NCBI RefSeq assembly: GCF_001649575.2
Contig: NC_051439.1
Coordinates: 12,538,754 to 12,602,753 of the forward strand
DNA from: Kryptolebias marmoratus
Taxonomy: Eukaryota > Chordata > Actinopteri > Cyprinodontiformes > Rivulidae
DNA: 64,000 bases
Direction: 5' to 3'
Below are positions 12,301 to 23,355 of the stretch, in pieces. The notes beneath the pieces were generated by a model. It saw only the letters and a list, made by a program, of their open reading frames with translations. It was not told where the DNA came from and ran no database searches. The translations under genes and the position numbers were made by a program. The stretch's first letter is position 1; every line of letters starts with the position of its first letter.

Positions 12301-15300
12301 ACAGTCCCCAGGTCAGTTTCTGAACTGGTCTCTCCAGGAACAGGTCGCTTGAACACAGGAACACGCAGGAGAGGCGGGCGAGCTTCGCCACCGGCGGGAT
12401 CACCTAAAAACCGAACGTAAAGATTCTCAGAACACATTCTGGTGATCAGTATTTATCAGAATCACATTTAAATTATATATTTACTGAGGATTAATCTGTT
12501 GAGCATTTAGCTAAAAGGCACTAAGCAAGATATGAATAGAAATAGATACAAAACTAAAAGCTCTAATCTCCTTCAATCATCTCTTGTGACTCAGTTTAAT
12601 TGTTTTGGAGCAATCTTTTCCTGCTGTCCTTGTTTGTTTGCAACATTTCTGAACTTGGCGTGTGCAGACGTCAGTCAGTAACACCTTGCAGGTGGGAAGA
12701 ATATAAAAGTTTTACGGATCTCAGCTGCAGCGAATGATGTAAAAATGACTTGTGTACCGTCAGAGCTTCCTCCCTCCAGACCTCCAGCATCAGCAGCCAC
12801 TGCAGACAGTGCGTCACCGCCTGCAGAGCTCCGTGAGGAAGCTCCTCCACAGCCAGGCCTCCACCGGCGGACACCCCCGTCCGCTCGTACAGGCTGACAA
12901 GCGGCAGGAAAGGCCAGTCGGAGGGCACGGCGGGCCCGCTGAGCTCCGGCAGGAGAAGGGAGCCGACCCACGGGTTGCGGCCCTGGAAAGCGTCTCGGGA
13001 CGTGCTCACGGACTGCTCCAGGTGGGCGAGGTTCGTGAGGAAGCAGCCCCGTATGGAGGGCAGCTGGGCGCAGGCGTCTCTCAGGAGAGCGCCCACAGTC
13101 TGGAGGGAGGGAGACGGGTGGAGGTGTGGACTCTCTTGCAGCTTCAGCTCCTCCAGCTCCACGGCCTCGGGTCCTCCGCTGTGGCCCTCCCTGCAAACCG
13201 AATAGCGACGGGTAGTTCAGACTTTTCACGACGTCGGCGCTAAACTAACAGGGGAAAACTTGCATCTGAGCTGCAGCTGGAGACTTTGCCCTGTGTCGAA
13301 ACGCACGTCTGTATTTCCCACATCTCGTTAAACACAACACAGCATGTTTGATAACATAAAACCAACTTTATGGCAAAGGAAAAAAGTGAAAACAGAAACC
13401 CTGAAAACATGGTGGTGCAGGAGGACAACTGCTTGTTAAATAAGCTTAAAATAGTTGAAAAATTGATGCTTTCAGCTGCAATCATCCATCATTTTACAAG
13501 TTCTCACTGCATGATGCCACATAAAGTAAGAAAACTGTGACTAAACAATGCCTCCTATATTATGGGCTACATTTCTTAAGGGCTGTTGACATCTGATCGC
13601 AAGTAAAATCACCCAAAACAGATTCGTAACCGATCTGAACAAGCAAATAACAAATAACCCATACCCACAACGCCTGACTCTGTTTGTCTTTTTCTGGATG
13701 TAGAGTGGGGAACATGAACATTAAAAAAAAATGGTAAAAAACCAATCATCGTTTTGAATCTCATAGGGAAAAAAGGTTATTAATTGTAAAGGTCGTGAAA
13801 CTCTTAGCGCTCATTTAACAGTTTGGCCTCTCGAAAACTTTACACCGGATTAAACAGAGTCAATAAAATGGTTTGCTTACGATATAAAGTCCTTGTTAAA
13901 GATAATAGTGGAGAGCAGTTCATGTGCCAGGTATTCGTTGCCGGGCAGCAACCAGGGAAGAAGCACCAGCGCCACCTGGTGGTAAAGAGACGAATGTTTC
14001 GCTACTTCTGGCTCAATAGGAATCTGAGAAACAGGAAACAGAAAGCAAAATATAAGTTTGACAATAGCTGCCGGTGTACGTGAACCAGCAGCAGTTTCAA
14101 AAACGAGAAAACTATTTAAAGATTTAACGTTTTTTTTTTGTTTAAATCAGACGCACCAGTCTTTGCGCGAGCCGGAGCAGCAGGAACAGGAGGAGGTGTT
14201 CGTGGCGAAGGAGCCAAGCCCGGGCGTGAGACAGAGCGGGTGTGGCCTGACTGCAGCTTCGCAGGTAACCGATCACGGGATCTGACAGCAGGAGGTCAGC
14301 GAACTGCCGAGCGGGAGAGAGGACCGGATAGAAACGCTGAAACGCCGAAGGTTATTCTCCGTTGCTGCAAGTTGAAATTTACCTTCCCTCGGCTACTTTT
14401 CACTCTGTCGGGATGACCCACCTGACTGCTGAGGCCTTTATGGATTCCTGTGATCGTTTTCAAGAGGAGCCCCAGCCCCGTTAAAAGAGGGAAGGGGGAG
14501 CTGGAAGCGACGAGCCCAGGACGATTCCTCCATCCTGGACAGGCTAAACCAGGAAGGTTGGGAGTCGTCTCCGGGCCCAGAGGACTGAACTGAGCATTAC
14601 ACACCACTGAGGAAGACCTGGTGTCAAAGAAAACAAGTGTTATTGAAAGCACACAGAGGAAAAATAAAGGGTTAGGGTTAAATCACGGGTAAATCGAGCG
14701 TACCTGAGGTTCTTCATCAGGCCTTGAACAACACTGTGACGCATGAGGGGAAGAAGAACCTCGGATGTGAGAAGCTCCAGTTCGTGTAAAGTCTCCACTG
14801 GCTTGAAGGAGTTCTGGGGGGGATTGTTTTGTTTATATTTGTAGACTTTCTGAGATATTGGAAACTGCACACATGAACAAAATGAGGTAGGAAAGAGTAC
14901 CTGTCTGGAGAGGTGATGGTAGAAGGTTTGTAAGTAAACCAGGTAAACGGGTATCAGAGCCAGGCTGTTGTCCTTCTGAACCAGACTATTGAGGTTCTTA
15001 ATAAAACCCTTCACGTGTCCCAACAGGGACGCCTGCAAACCAGCGACCTGGCTCCAGGACACGGGCGGCGGAGGGGGGCTTTCTCCTCCCTGAGCACTGT
15101 GGTGAAAAAAAAAAAAAAAAAAAAAAAACAGCAAACATGTAAAAAAACAACAAAAATCGAACCGAGGAGCTTTTGGCGTCGCCGACCCGTCTCTCCTCGG
15201 TACCTGACCACTCCAGCCTGGAGCTCCTGGTGGCAGCCGGCGGTGTGCGTGACCTGCGTGAGCAGAGAAACCAGAGCCGACAGACGCTGGATCTGCAGAG

Positions 15301-18300
15301 ACGCCAGAGGGTCTGAGGACGGCAGGAGGCGGTGGACGGACTGGAGCGTCCTCACTAAGGCTGGATACAGGTCTCTGTGGGGGGAAAAGCAGCGACAGTT
15401 TGACAAATTAATGTCTCCTACACATAAAAAAGGCCTTATAAACATGACTGATGCAACTAAAACGTGCAGAAAATGCTCCTTTAAAAAGAAACATTTACAT
15501 TTCTTTTAACCTTATCTGGACTGCACAACATGTTTCTATTTCAACCTTTTACTAAAAGCACTGAAGCAGCACTGTTTTATGAAATATAACTGTATGCAGC
15601 ACATTTTTCCTCTTAAATCGCAAACCAAAGAGCCACTAATCAATCAGTTTGATGCTAAACTGGATGTTTGAGGTCTGTGGTTGAAGCGTAAGGCTTTGAG
15701 GGGATAAACAAGCGGGGAAAAACCAAAACTTTAATCACACTTTTCTTTTTTTATTTCGATTACTCCAAGTGTGGATCCTGAGCTCAGTGTCCGCGTGGCG
15801 ACCTACGTGTACAAGCTGCAGGCCTGTCCGTAGGCGGCCGCTACAGCCCACAGCCTGTAGGCCTCGGCGGTGATCCCGAGGGCCTCGCTCTGCTCCAGCA
15901 GCAGCTCGCTGGGCTCGGCGCTCAGGAGGCACGACAAACGCTCCCTCGCTCCCAGAGAGTTTAACTGCGAATAAACACCGGCAGATAAAAGGCTAAAACA
16001 CCCTGCAGGACGCTGAAACGTATCCAGCTGCAACATTAACCGGAGCTTATTAATAACAATTACCAGTCTGGCACAGGCATGTCTGCCAGAGGTAGCTATG
16101 ACCCGTAGGAGCTTCATGGCGCTGGGTAGTGGGTGTCCATAAACAGACTGAGGACTGAGCGATGGCGACGACGACCAGGAGGTGGGAAGGAACTCTGACA
16201 TCACCGTCTCCATCAGTCGAGGGCACTCCAACACCTGGAAGCAGCGCGCAGCACACGGTAAAGCAGAAATCCAGCGAAAGAAATGGCAAATGTATCAGCA
16301 TGGGCTCGACCTGCGTGGCAGACGACGAGGAGTGTCGGGCGATGCGCGTCAGGATCTGCAGGACGTCCTGAACCACGCGGGGTGACGGGCGCACCACCTC
16401 GAGGACGTAACGCAGCCTGGGGAGAAGCTTCATCTTTAAAAGGCCCTGGAACACAGACTTCGGGTCAGCCTTCAGCTACAGAACCTAAATATGACTCCAA
16501 TTAAAAAAACAACAACAGTAAACACCACCTTAACGACATCCTGCCTGGTAACTTCATAATCACTCTTCTTCTCTTCCTTTTCCTTGGGAGTCTCCTTCAT
16601 GATTTCATCCAGCCCTTCATCCTCGTCGTCCTCCTCCTCCTCTTGAGAGGATGGCAGCATAGGGAAGGACCCCATCCCAAGAAACCAGGAGAACGTGCAG
16701 TCGAGACACTCCTGAAACAAATCCAGGGCAGGGAGCAGAGCTCTGCTGTCACATGTGACTAACATTTATATCAACTGAGCTTTGTGGGTCCTTTAACTGG
16801 TTATTGCTGCACTTTTTACAGACACTTTATAATTAAACTTCTAAGTTTTATATAGTTTCTGTAATAATACTCATTTTTGTTTGCTAATAAGAGAATAAAC
16901 TAAATGCATAAAATCTGCTTTGTTCTGTTAATTTGAATGTTTTTAGACATAAATGTAACATTTAGAGTGATCTTACTTCATCCTCTGTGCACACAAGGAG
17001 CGCTTTAAGCGCATGCACGGCTGCAGACATCACTCCCTCCACACCGTCATCCAGAGCGAAGCGGAGCAGGAAGAGGAGGCCGGCGTCGAGCAGGGTGGAC
17101 GACACGCTGCCCCTCAGGACCGAGCCGTAGTCTCCCGCCCGTGCCTGCAGGGGGACCGAACGCAGCCACGCAGCTGACTGTCTGCACACATCTCTGCGTG
17201 CGTGTGTGTGTGTGTGAGCTGGCGTACCTTGGAGAGGATGTTGGCCAGCGTGCCGAGAGCCAGACTTCTCTGCTGGATAAGCTGACTCCGAGACAGCAGG
17301 AAGAGCTCCTGCAGGGAGTAACCTGCTCTCTGCAGAAACATTTAACAAACCTTTAACAAACACTTTAACTTTTGGGTTAAAGTCTAATAAGCAATAAAAA
17401 AGAATCATCTAAAAAGGCTTTCTCTTAAGGAAACTTAAATCTGAGATGTTGGCAATTTTGGTGAAGTCTTTTTATATCAAACGACACAAAGATAAACAGA
17501 TAGTATAAGAGGTTGTAGAGCTACAGACGGACCTCGGGCTCCTCTCCGTGGTGGTGAAGCCCTAAATGGGTTGGCAGGTTCTCGGTTGGCGGGATAAGGC
17601 TCCCTGCAAAGTCAAATCGAGCCTGCATGGCCTTTCAGGAAAAACCAAACAATGCGTCGATCAATAAATCAACATTCTGAATTCGAGTCAGCTGCCAAAA
17701 AGGCTGGAATTTAGAAACCAATGACTACAGCTGCAGATCTCAGCTGACTCCCACCTTCTTGGTTCCTTTCTTTCGGGGAGAAGGCAAGTCTCTCATCCAC
17801 TCCAGCTTCTCGTGCTCCAGCTTATCCATGTGGACCCATTCCTTCTGGGGCTTCACCGGCAGGTCCTCCGCTGAACTCATACAGACGTGCGCACAGTGAG
17901 CCAAGGCACAAACACAGCTTCTCGGCTAATTAGATTCGATCATCAGACAGAGAACAGACAGGCTGTCGTGCAGAAAAAGGAAGACTAAAGAGGCGATATG
18001 TGCAAGACCTCTCTCTAGGTTTCAGCCATGCGGTCAAAGAACATCATGTTACGTTACATCGGATAAAAAGAGGGTTGAAAGGGAAGCAGAAACTGGGATA
18101 AAAGGATTTAATTTGACTAAATCATACCACTCGTTACTGGTGGTGGCGTTGGAGGTCCCACTTCTTGCTCCATCTCCACCTCTTGCGGTGTCAGAAAACA
18201 AACGGCAGCATCGGAGGAATCTCTGCCGTCTTCAGCTTCACGCTGAGGATCTTCCTCACTGCTTCCCTCTGTGGCTTGTGCGGAAGAGGATCCAGAGGAC

Positions 18301-19714
18301 ACAGCGCTCCGAGCTTTGCGAGATCGAATAAACTCCACCAGACTGGGATCTGGAAAGCAGGCAAAAAAAATTAAAATAGCGTCATGAAAAGACATACACG
18401 GAAAGTGAAAAGCATTTTATTTGCTTACCAAGTTGAGACATTAGCTTCCTTTGCTCTTCTTGTATCTCAGCCGTGGACATCGCCTGGAGCTTGGCCTGGT
18501 TCTCCAAGTGGATCCTCATGGTGTCTCCTGAGCTATCCGGACCCTGAAGCCCCTCACCTGAAACCAGGCTGGGACCTGACACTACCGCTGGTTTTGGTGA
18601 ACAAAAAACAAGAGGAATGAGGAGAACTGCAGTGCTCTCTTCTCTTCCATTTCTTACAAAAAACACATTGAATTATAAAACCAAAGCATAAAGCTCAGAG
18701 TTACTTACGACCACCGGCGGGAGGGTCAGCAGAGAGGCTCTGCTTTTTGGCTTCAGGTCTCTGAAGAGCTTCAGAGGAGCAGAGTAAAACGCCCTTCCCC
18801 TCCTTTAGTCTCTGAGCAGCAATCTGGCAAGCAAAAATGCTTTTCTTTCCTTTAGCCGACGCCGACGGAGGCGCCTGCTGGTCAGAACAAAAACAATCTT
18901 TTAAATGCTTTTAGGCTCATTTTAGGCTTTTTGCACTTCTCCAACCTCCTCTGCGACTCGTCTAATAAAAACAGGCTTTTGACGCAGCTCAGTAAAGTTG
19001 TAAGGAGCTCTGGGATTGGATAATTAATGCTTTGTTTTTACCTGACTGCTGGTTTCTGAGCGGCGCAGTACTTTGGGGAAAGCCAGGCCTGTAAACACAG
19101 GCAGGGATATGGGAGCACAGCTGGTATCTCTCTCCTTAAAGCAAAAAAAGATAATGTTACTACACCAAACAGAAAACAAGGAGATAAAAATATAAAATTG
19201 TGCATCAGCCAAAACAAGAATGCAAGGATACTGATTCATATTTATGTATCTTTATGACACTTATCCACACCATTTAGTGACATGATCTGACTAAGAATAC
19301 CTACAACAATCCTTGAGAGGACGGTGCTGATGTGAGAGTCGTGTTTGTCCAGCCTGTCTGTGGCGTCTTCATCCTCAAAGGTGACACGGCTGGCTTTAAA
19401 GCGCGACTTCTTAGGAGGGGCCGGTGTTAGAGAGGGCAGTTCGTCTGGAAGATCTGTATGGAGCACAACAGATGGGTGTCAGGTGACGCGACTGGGATTT
19501 TACAGCTGACGGCACGCAGGCAGCCATTTAAATGTTTGAGACCTTCAATGGTGACCACATCCTTCCGGTTCCCGCCATTCTCCCCATTCTGTCCTCTCCT
19601 TTTATCAGGGCGGCGGAGCACAGCAGCAGCAGCTGGAGCGCCAGAGGTCAGGAAGCGCTCCTGCTCCTTCAGGAGGTCCTCTTCAGAGTCTGTGGGTTTG
19701 GGACGCCGCAACAT
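9350..19714 (-). CDS. rpap1: RNA polymerase II-associated protein 1 (RPAP1), 26 coding exons
   Basis: RPAP1 helps assemble RNA polymerase II and bring it to the nucleus, and links it to Mediator. Coding exons in transcript order: 19714-19543, 19453-19305, 19134-19042, 18877-18709, 18587-18429, 18349-18128, 17870-17755, 17631-17533, 17329-17228, 17144-16977, 16711-16529, 16445-16311, 16234-16064, 15964-15807, 15374-15204, 15096-14901, 14813-14704, 14617-14422, 14336-14157, 14023-13881, 13190-12758, 12403-12285, 12178-11947, 11868-11692, 11421-11365, 9499-9350. The total is 4260 nt (1419 aa; human is about 1390). Conserved parts: N-terminal [19 protein letters not shown]1_N block [20 protein letters not shown] (residues about 205-260); RPAP1_C block [13 protein letters not shown] then AGYSLQELF (about 361-430); an acidic stretch in exon 11; C-terminal helical repeats with [18 protein letters not shown] and [14 protein letters not shown]. 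Exon 1 is preceded by an acceptor four bases before ATG, so a 5' UTR exon lies upstream. The exon 4 start could be 18877 or 18874 (CAG/CAG ambiguity). Confidence 0.93.
9500..11364 (-). other. rpap1 last intron (about 1.9 kb)
   Basis: This is the largest rpap1 intron, between the codons for ...LTDE and VLRKR. No additional exon is needed to keep frame. It contains an AT-rich homeodomain-like patch at about 9990-10160 (GCATTACC, CCATTAATGCAAAATGACAA, GTAATTAATGAG). Open frames at 10536-11027 have no recognisable product. Confidence 0.7.
13968..13982 (-). promoter_or_regulatory. CTCF-like motif inside rpap1 exon 20
   Basis: The minus strand reads CCACCAGGTGGCGCT, a near-perfect CTCF core. It lies in codons for YHQVAL, so it may be a chance product of coding sequence. 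Only binding data could decide. Confidence 0.3.
15103..15128. repeat. Poly(A)/poly(T) run
   Basis: A mononucleotide A run of about 26 bases lies in the intron just upstream of rpap1 exon 16. It forms the polypyrimidine tract of that exon's acceptor (TTTTTTTTCACCACAG on the minus strand). Confidence 0.85.
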
Positions 19715-19718
19715 CCCT

Positions 19719-20561
19719 CTAAAAGAAAGATTACACAAATAATGACAAATAGCATCTGTCTTTTGTATTCTCAATAATTTATCAATCACCTAATCATGAG
19801 CATTAAACCATAAGCTGGTTGATGGATTGAAAGGTGTTGATTAATCAAAGGGGGGCAAAATTGGAGGATGCCCATGAAACTGAGCTATTCGCCCCTGTTT
19901 ACATGTGAAAACTGGTTCTTTAAACCGGGATTTAGTTGAAATAAACAGTTAGAACCTCGGATCACATTTTGATTTTACATTGTGTGAGTAGTAAACGCTA
20001 ATACTAACCAACATTATCCCCGGAGTGAGACAGAAAGCAACGGATTTAAACTGATAACAAACTATCCACTCCGAGTGATGCTTTTCCCTTTTTCACGTGT
20101 AGTTCAGTTTACTTCGCCACGCGCGGTCAACGTTAGCCGACGGCTAGCTAAAAACACCAAACCGCATCTAGTTTGTGGCAAAAATGTTTCAAAACACCAG
20201 CGAACAGCATCTCGTACAAGTATCTGTTGTCGTCGGCGATTTTTGATAGCGTTAGCTAACCTTGTTTTGAGTCCGAATCCTACAGGAACTGCTACACGGG
20301 TCTGCAGTTCAACACGGAGGATTTTTAGTGTTGCACGGTAGACGCTTCCTTCAAAATAAAAGCAAAACCGAAAGGAAGCGGCGTTTGCTGATATTTTGCA
20401 GCTATTTCGTTAATTTCCGACTTTTGCTCATCAGTTAAGAGGCTTGGCACCCAAGAAAACGCAAGTGAAATTCACCCGAGGTAATTTAAGCTTCGTGCAA
20501 ACAGGATTTTCGCGTTATTTTACCTACTTCCGCCAAGAATCCGAACAGAGATCTTGTCGTT
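19719..20561. promoter_or_regulatory. Shared rpap1/iah1 divergent promoter region
   Basis: About 0.85 kb separates the first coding exon of rpap1 (minus) from the iah1 start codon (plus). The part from 20090 to 20530 is CpG-richer than its surroundings and carries an ETS-type ACTTCCGCC at 20526-20534 just before the iah1 ATG. An rpap1 5' UTR exon must lie here because exon 1 has a splice acceptor. AAG|GTTAGC on the minus strand near 20257-20265 is one possible donor, but this is not certain. No TATA box is evident. Confidence 0.6.
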
Positions 20562-22337
20562 ATGGCCAAGCTCAACTCAGTAATTTGGCCTAAAGTCATT
20601 TTATTTGGAGACTCCATCACACAGGTTGGTTCCTAAATTAAAACTCGTTCAGTTTCACCCAGCAGACTGTCCTCTACAGCCGCAGATCTGCTATGCGAAC
20701 AGTAAAATGTTCCATCTTCCTTTCAGTTTTCATTTCAACCCAATGGATGGGGAGCAGAGATTGCCAACAAGCTTGCAAGGTGAATATTTGGTCCTTATTC
20801 TTTCTTAACTTTCTGGAGCTTTCAGTTTCGCCAGAGAAATACAAATCACAAGGACTATTATGTGTGAATTAGGTGGCTTTAAAAATAGGTTTCCAGCCTT
20901 GCACATTAATCAAGGAAGTTTCATCTATTAGTTGAATTTTAACACAAATCATTTGTAATATCTTCATTACTTTAACTTGTATAATAAATATTATCATGTA
21001 ACAATAATTTTGCTCTCTACATATTTAAATACAGGATCTATTAAACATTTTAAATGGCTCATATTAAGGATTTGGTGTGTATTCATGTGTAGTCAAGCCT
21101 CTATTAGATTGTTATTCTTAGAAATTTAATTCCTAAGAAAAGAACAAACTTTAAATCTGACCCCTGCTCAATTACATTAATAAATTTAAAAAAACATACA
21201 CTCTCAAAGCTGTATTAGTTTAACCAGAAAACAAAAAAAACACTGCATAATATGTGTTCGATGGAGCTGTGAATGTGAGCTTTTCCTCCCTGTCAGAAAA
21301 TGTGATGTTGTAAACAGAGGGCTGTCTGGCTACAACACCAGATGGGCCAAGATTGTTCTTCCTCGCCTCATTAGCAGCCAGAACCCGTCAGACGCACACA
21401 CCTCTGCCGTCACTGTTTTCTTTGGAGCCAACGACTGCGCGCTGGAAGGTACGGCCTCCCTGGAAAAGCAGATTCAGTCCCAGTCGGGTTGTGTATTGTC
21501 TTGTAAAGTCAGAGCCCGCTGATGTCAAAACATTTCTTTTAAAGCATGCCACAGTTGGTAGCTGCCATGTTAACGGGAGGACTACACTGTCTGTAACGAC
21601 AGTGGTGCAGTGTTGTTATCCTAGAAGCAGCGTTATGTGCATGAATCTTTATTGTAATGTGGTTTAAGAAGCTTCTTTTTCTCATTCAGATAAGAACCCG
21701 CAGCAGCACGTCCCTCTACAGGAGTATTCAGAAAACCTGAAGGACATCAGCAGGTTTCTGACCTCGGCTGGTGTGTCCGCAGACAAAGTCATCTTCATCA
21801 CTCCTCCTCCTGTTCACGAGCCAGCCTGGGAGAAAGAGTGTCTTCTCAAAGGTAACCCTGCCGGGCCACCGTTTCGTCCCCGCGCTGGAACGATTTTGAC
21901 GCCGAGCGCCTCCTCGCGTTTCTTCCAGGGTGTCCTCTGAACCGCCACAACTCTGCGGCGGGACAGTACGCGCAGGCCTGCGTCCAGGCAGCCGGCCGGT
22001 GCGGCTCAGACGCTCTGGACCTCTGGACGCTCATGCAGAAAGACGGACAAGTGAGTGCGCGCGCTTCGCTTGGAGGTCGAAGAACCGCCCGCTGGGGAAA
22101 AAAAAACAATAATACAGAAAGCATTTTACGAACCTTCCCGTTTTGTGTCCTTCCGTTCTCCAGGATTACACCGTCTACCTGTCCGATGGGCTGCATCTCT
22201 CGGAGAGGGGAAACCAGTTTGTGGCCGAGCACCTGTGGGGTTTGCTAGAAACTCGTCTGGCTCACCTGCCCTTCATCCTCCCTTACTGGGGAGATGTGGA
22301 TGCTAAAAGCCCAGAGAACAGCCTCCTATGCAGCTAG
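20562..22337 (+). CDS. iah1: Isoamyl acetate-hydrolyzing esterase 1 homolog (IAH1), 6 exons
   Basis: This is a small GDSL/SGNH-family hydrolase related to yeast Iah1; the vertebrate substrate is not firmly known. Exons: 20562-20624, 20727-20779, 21297-21448, 21690-21851, 21929-22050, 22164-22337, totalling 726 nt (241 aa, normal for the family). Block I with the nucleophile Ser18 is [11 protein letters not shown] at the end of exon 1. The oxyanion Gly is in [10 protein letters not shown]. Block III is [10 protein letters not shown] at the end of exon 3. The catalytic Asp/His pair is in [15 protein letters not shown] in exon 6. All key SGNH residues are present. The ATG is the first in the transcript-like region after the ETS-type site, and the predicted N-terminus matches family members. 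It is head-to-head with rpap1 and tail-to-tail with adam17. Confidence 0.95.
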
Positions 22338-22364
22338 TGGGGGGAAAAAGAGGTGTTAAAGTGC

Positions 22365-22370
22365 AATAAA
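22365..22370 (+). terminator. iah1: iah1 poly(A) signal
   Basis: AATAAA lies 28 nt after the iah1 stop codon. Cleavage would be expected near 22385-22395, giving a very short 3' UTR of about 50 nt. Confidence 0.7.
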
Positions 22371-22437
22371 TGATGGTCAGAACAATCTGCAATATGAAGC
22401 ACAAAACTGTGTCTGTGTTTAAATATACAAGATTCTT

Positions 22438-22443
22438 TTTATT
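22438..22443 (-). terminator. adam17: Candidate adam17 poly(A) signal
   Basis: A minus-strand AATAAA followed by AAGAATC lies about 910 nt downstream of the adam17 stop. Cleavage would fall near 22415-22425, only some 30 bases from the predicted iah1 3' end on the other strand. Confidence 0.5.
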
Positions 22444-23355
22444 GGAGATGTTATTAACGCAGGCGAAGAACATTAAAAAGATATACAAGTACAATAATAT
22501 ACATATAGTCTGGTATAAAATTTAACACTATCTGCTTCTTTAGCTGGACCTACAAGAAGGAAAAGAAGTTTTACAGTGTTAACTTGAGGCGCAGCAGGTA
22601 ACAGTGGTGAGACGACATCAAATGGGCAAAAAAAAAAAAAACAACAATGTGCGGCGCTCACGTTGGCACGAGTGTGTGAAAGCTGCCCGCGAATCGGTCG
22701 GAACGGAGCGGGCACAACGGGCGGGAGAGAGGCGCCGACTTCTCGACGATCACGTTCCAGAAAACTCACGAGTTCATACAATCTTTACTCTCATATTCAA
22801 GTTTTTTTTTTAAAAAAAGAAAGATATTAAAACTAGTCGTACATAACAGTTGTTGTATTACTTACACGGACGCGTCAAATACACAAGCTGAAATTGGCAA
22901 AAACAAAAGAATTTTTAGTCCTAATTCTTGTGTCAAGGATTTACGGGTAAAATAAAAAAGGCTGAGTCAGCTAAGATGAGTTTGTTTTTCCTGGTGAGCC
23001 ACAATCACGGCCTACTGCATAATAATATACATCTTATAAATACAGCCGGGTGGTTCGTGGTTTAAAATCTCCTTTTACTCCTAAAAAGCATTTGCCTTTT
23101 CAGAAACCCATTCAGTCGAATAAATACTCATTAAAGCTGTCTTACTGGGGAATCCTCCCCGTTATCCTCGTAGATTCCTCAACCTACAACTAAAAAACAA
23201 AAAAAAGGCACAAAAATGTGAACTCACAGTAGTAATATTCAACTTAGAGGTGACTGAAATAAACCACATTTCCTGACTCAAAAACCTGACCTACAAAGTG
23301 ACTAGCTGTGGTGTGGAGCTTGAAGTCGTAGTCGCAGAGAATCTAAAGTTTCCTC
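22444..23355 (-). other. adam17: Putative adam17 3' UTR
   Basis: No coding potential is seen. The interval is AT-rich, as usual for regulated 3' UTRs. Its extent depends on the signal at 22438 being the one used. Confidence 0.45.

Noticed and set aside
12675..13229. 184-codon minus frame overlapping rpap1 exon 21
   Set aside because: Wrong frame; the adjacent frame matches RPAP1 ([18 protein letters not shown] and [13 protein letters not shown]).
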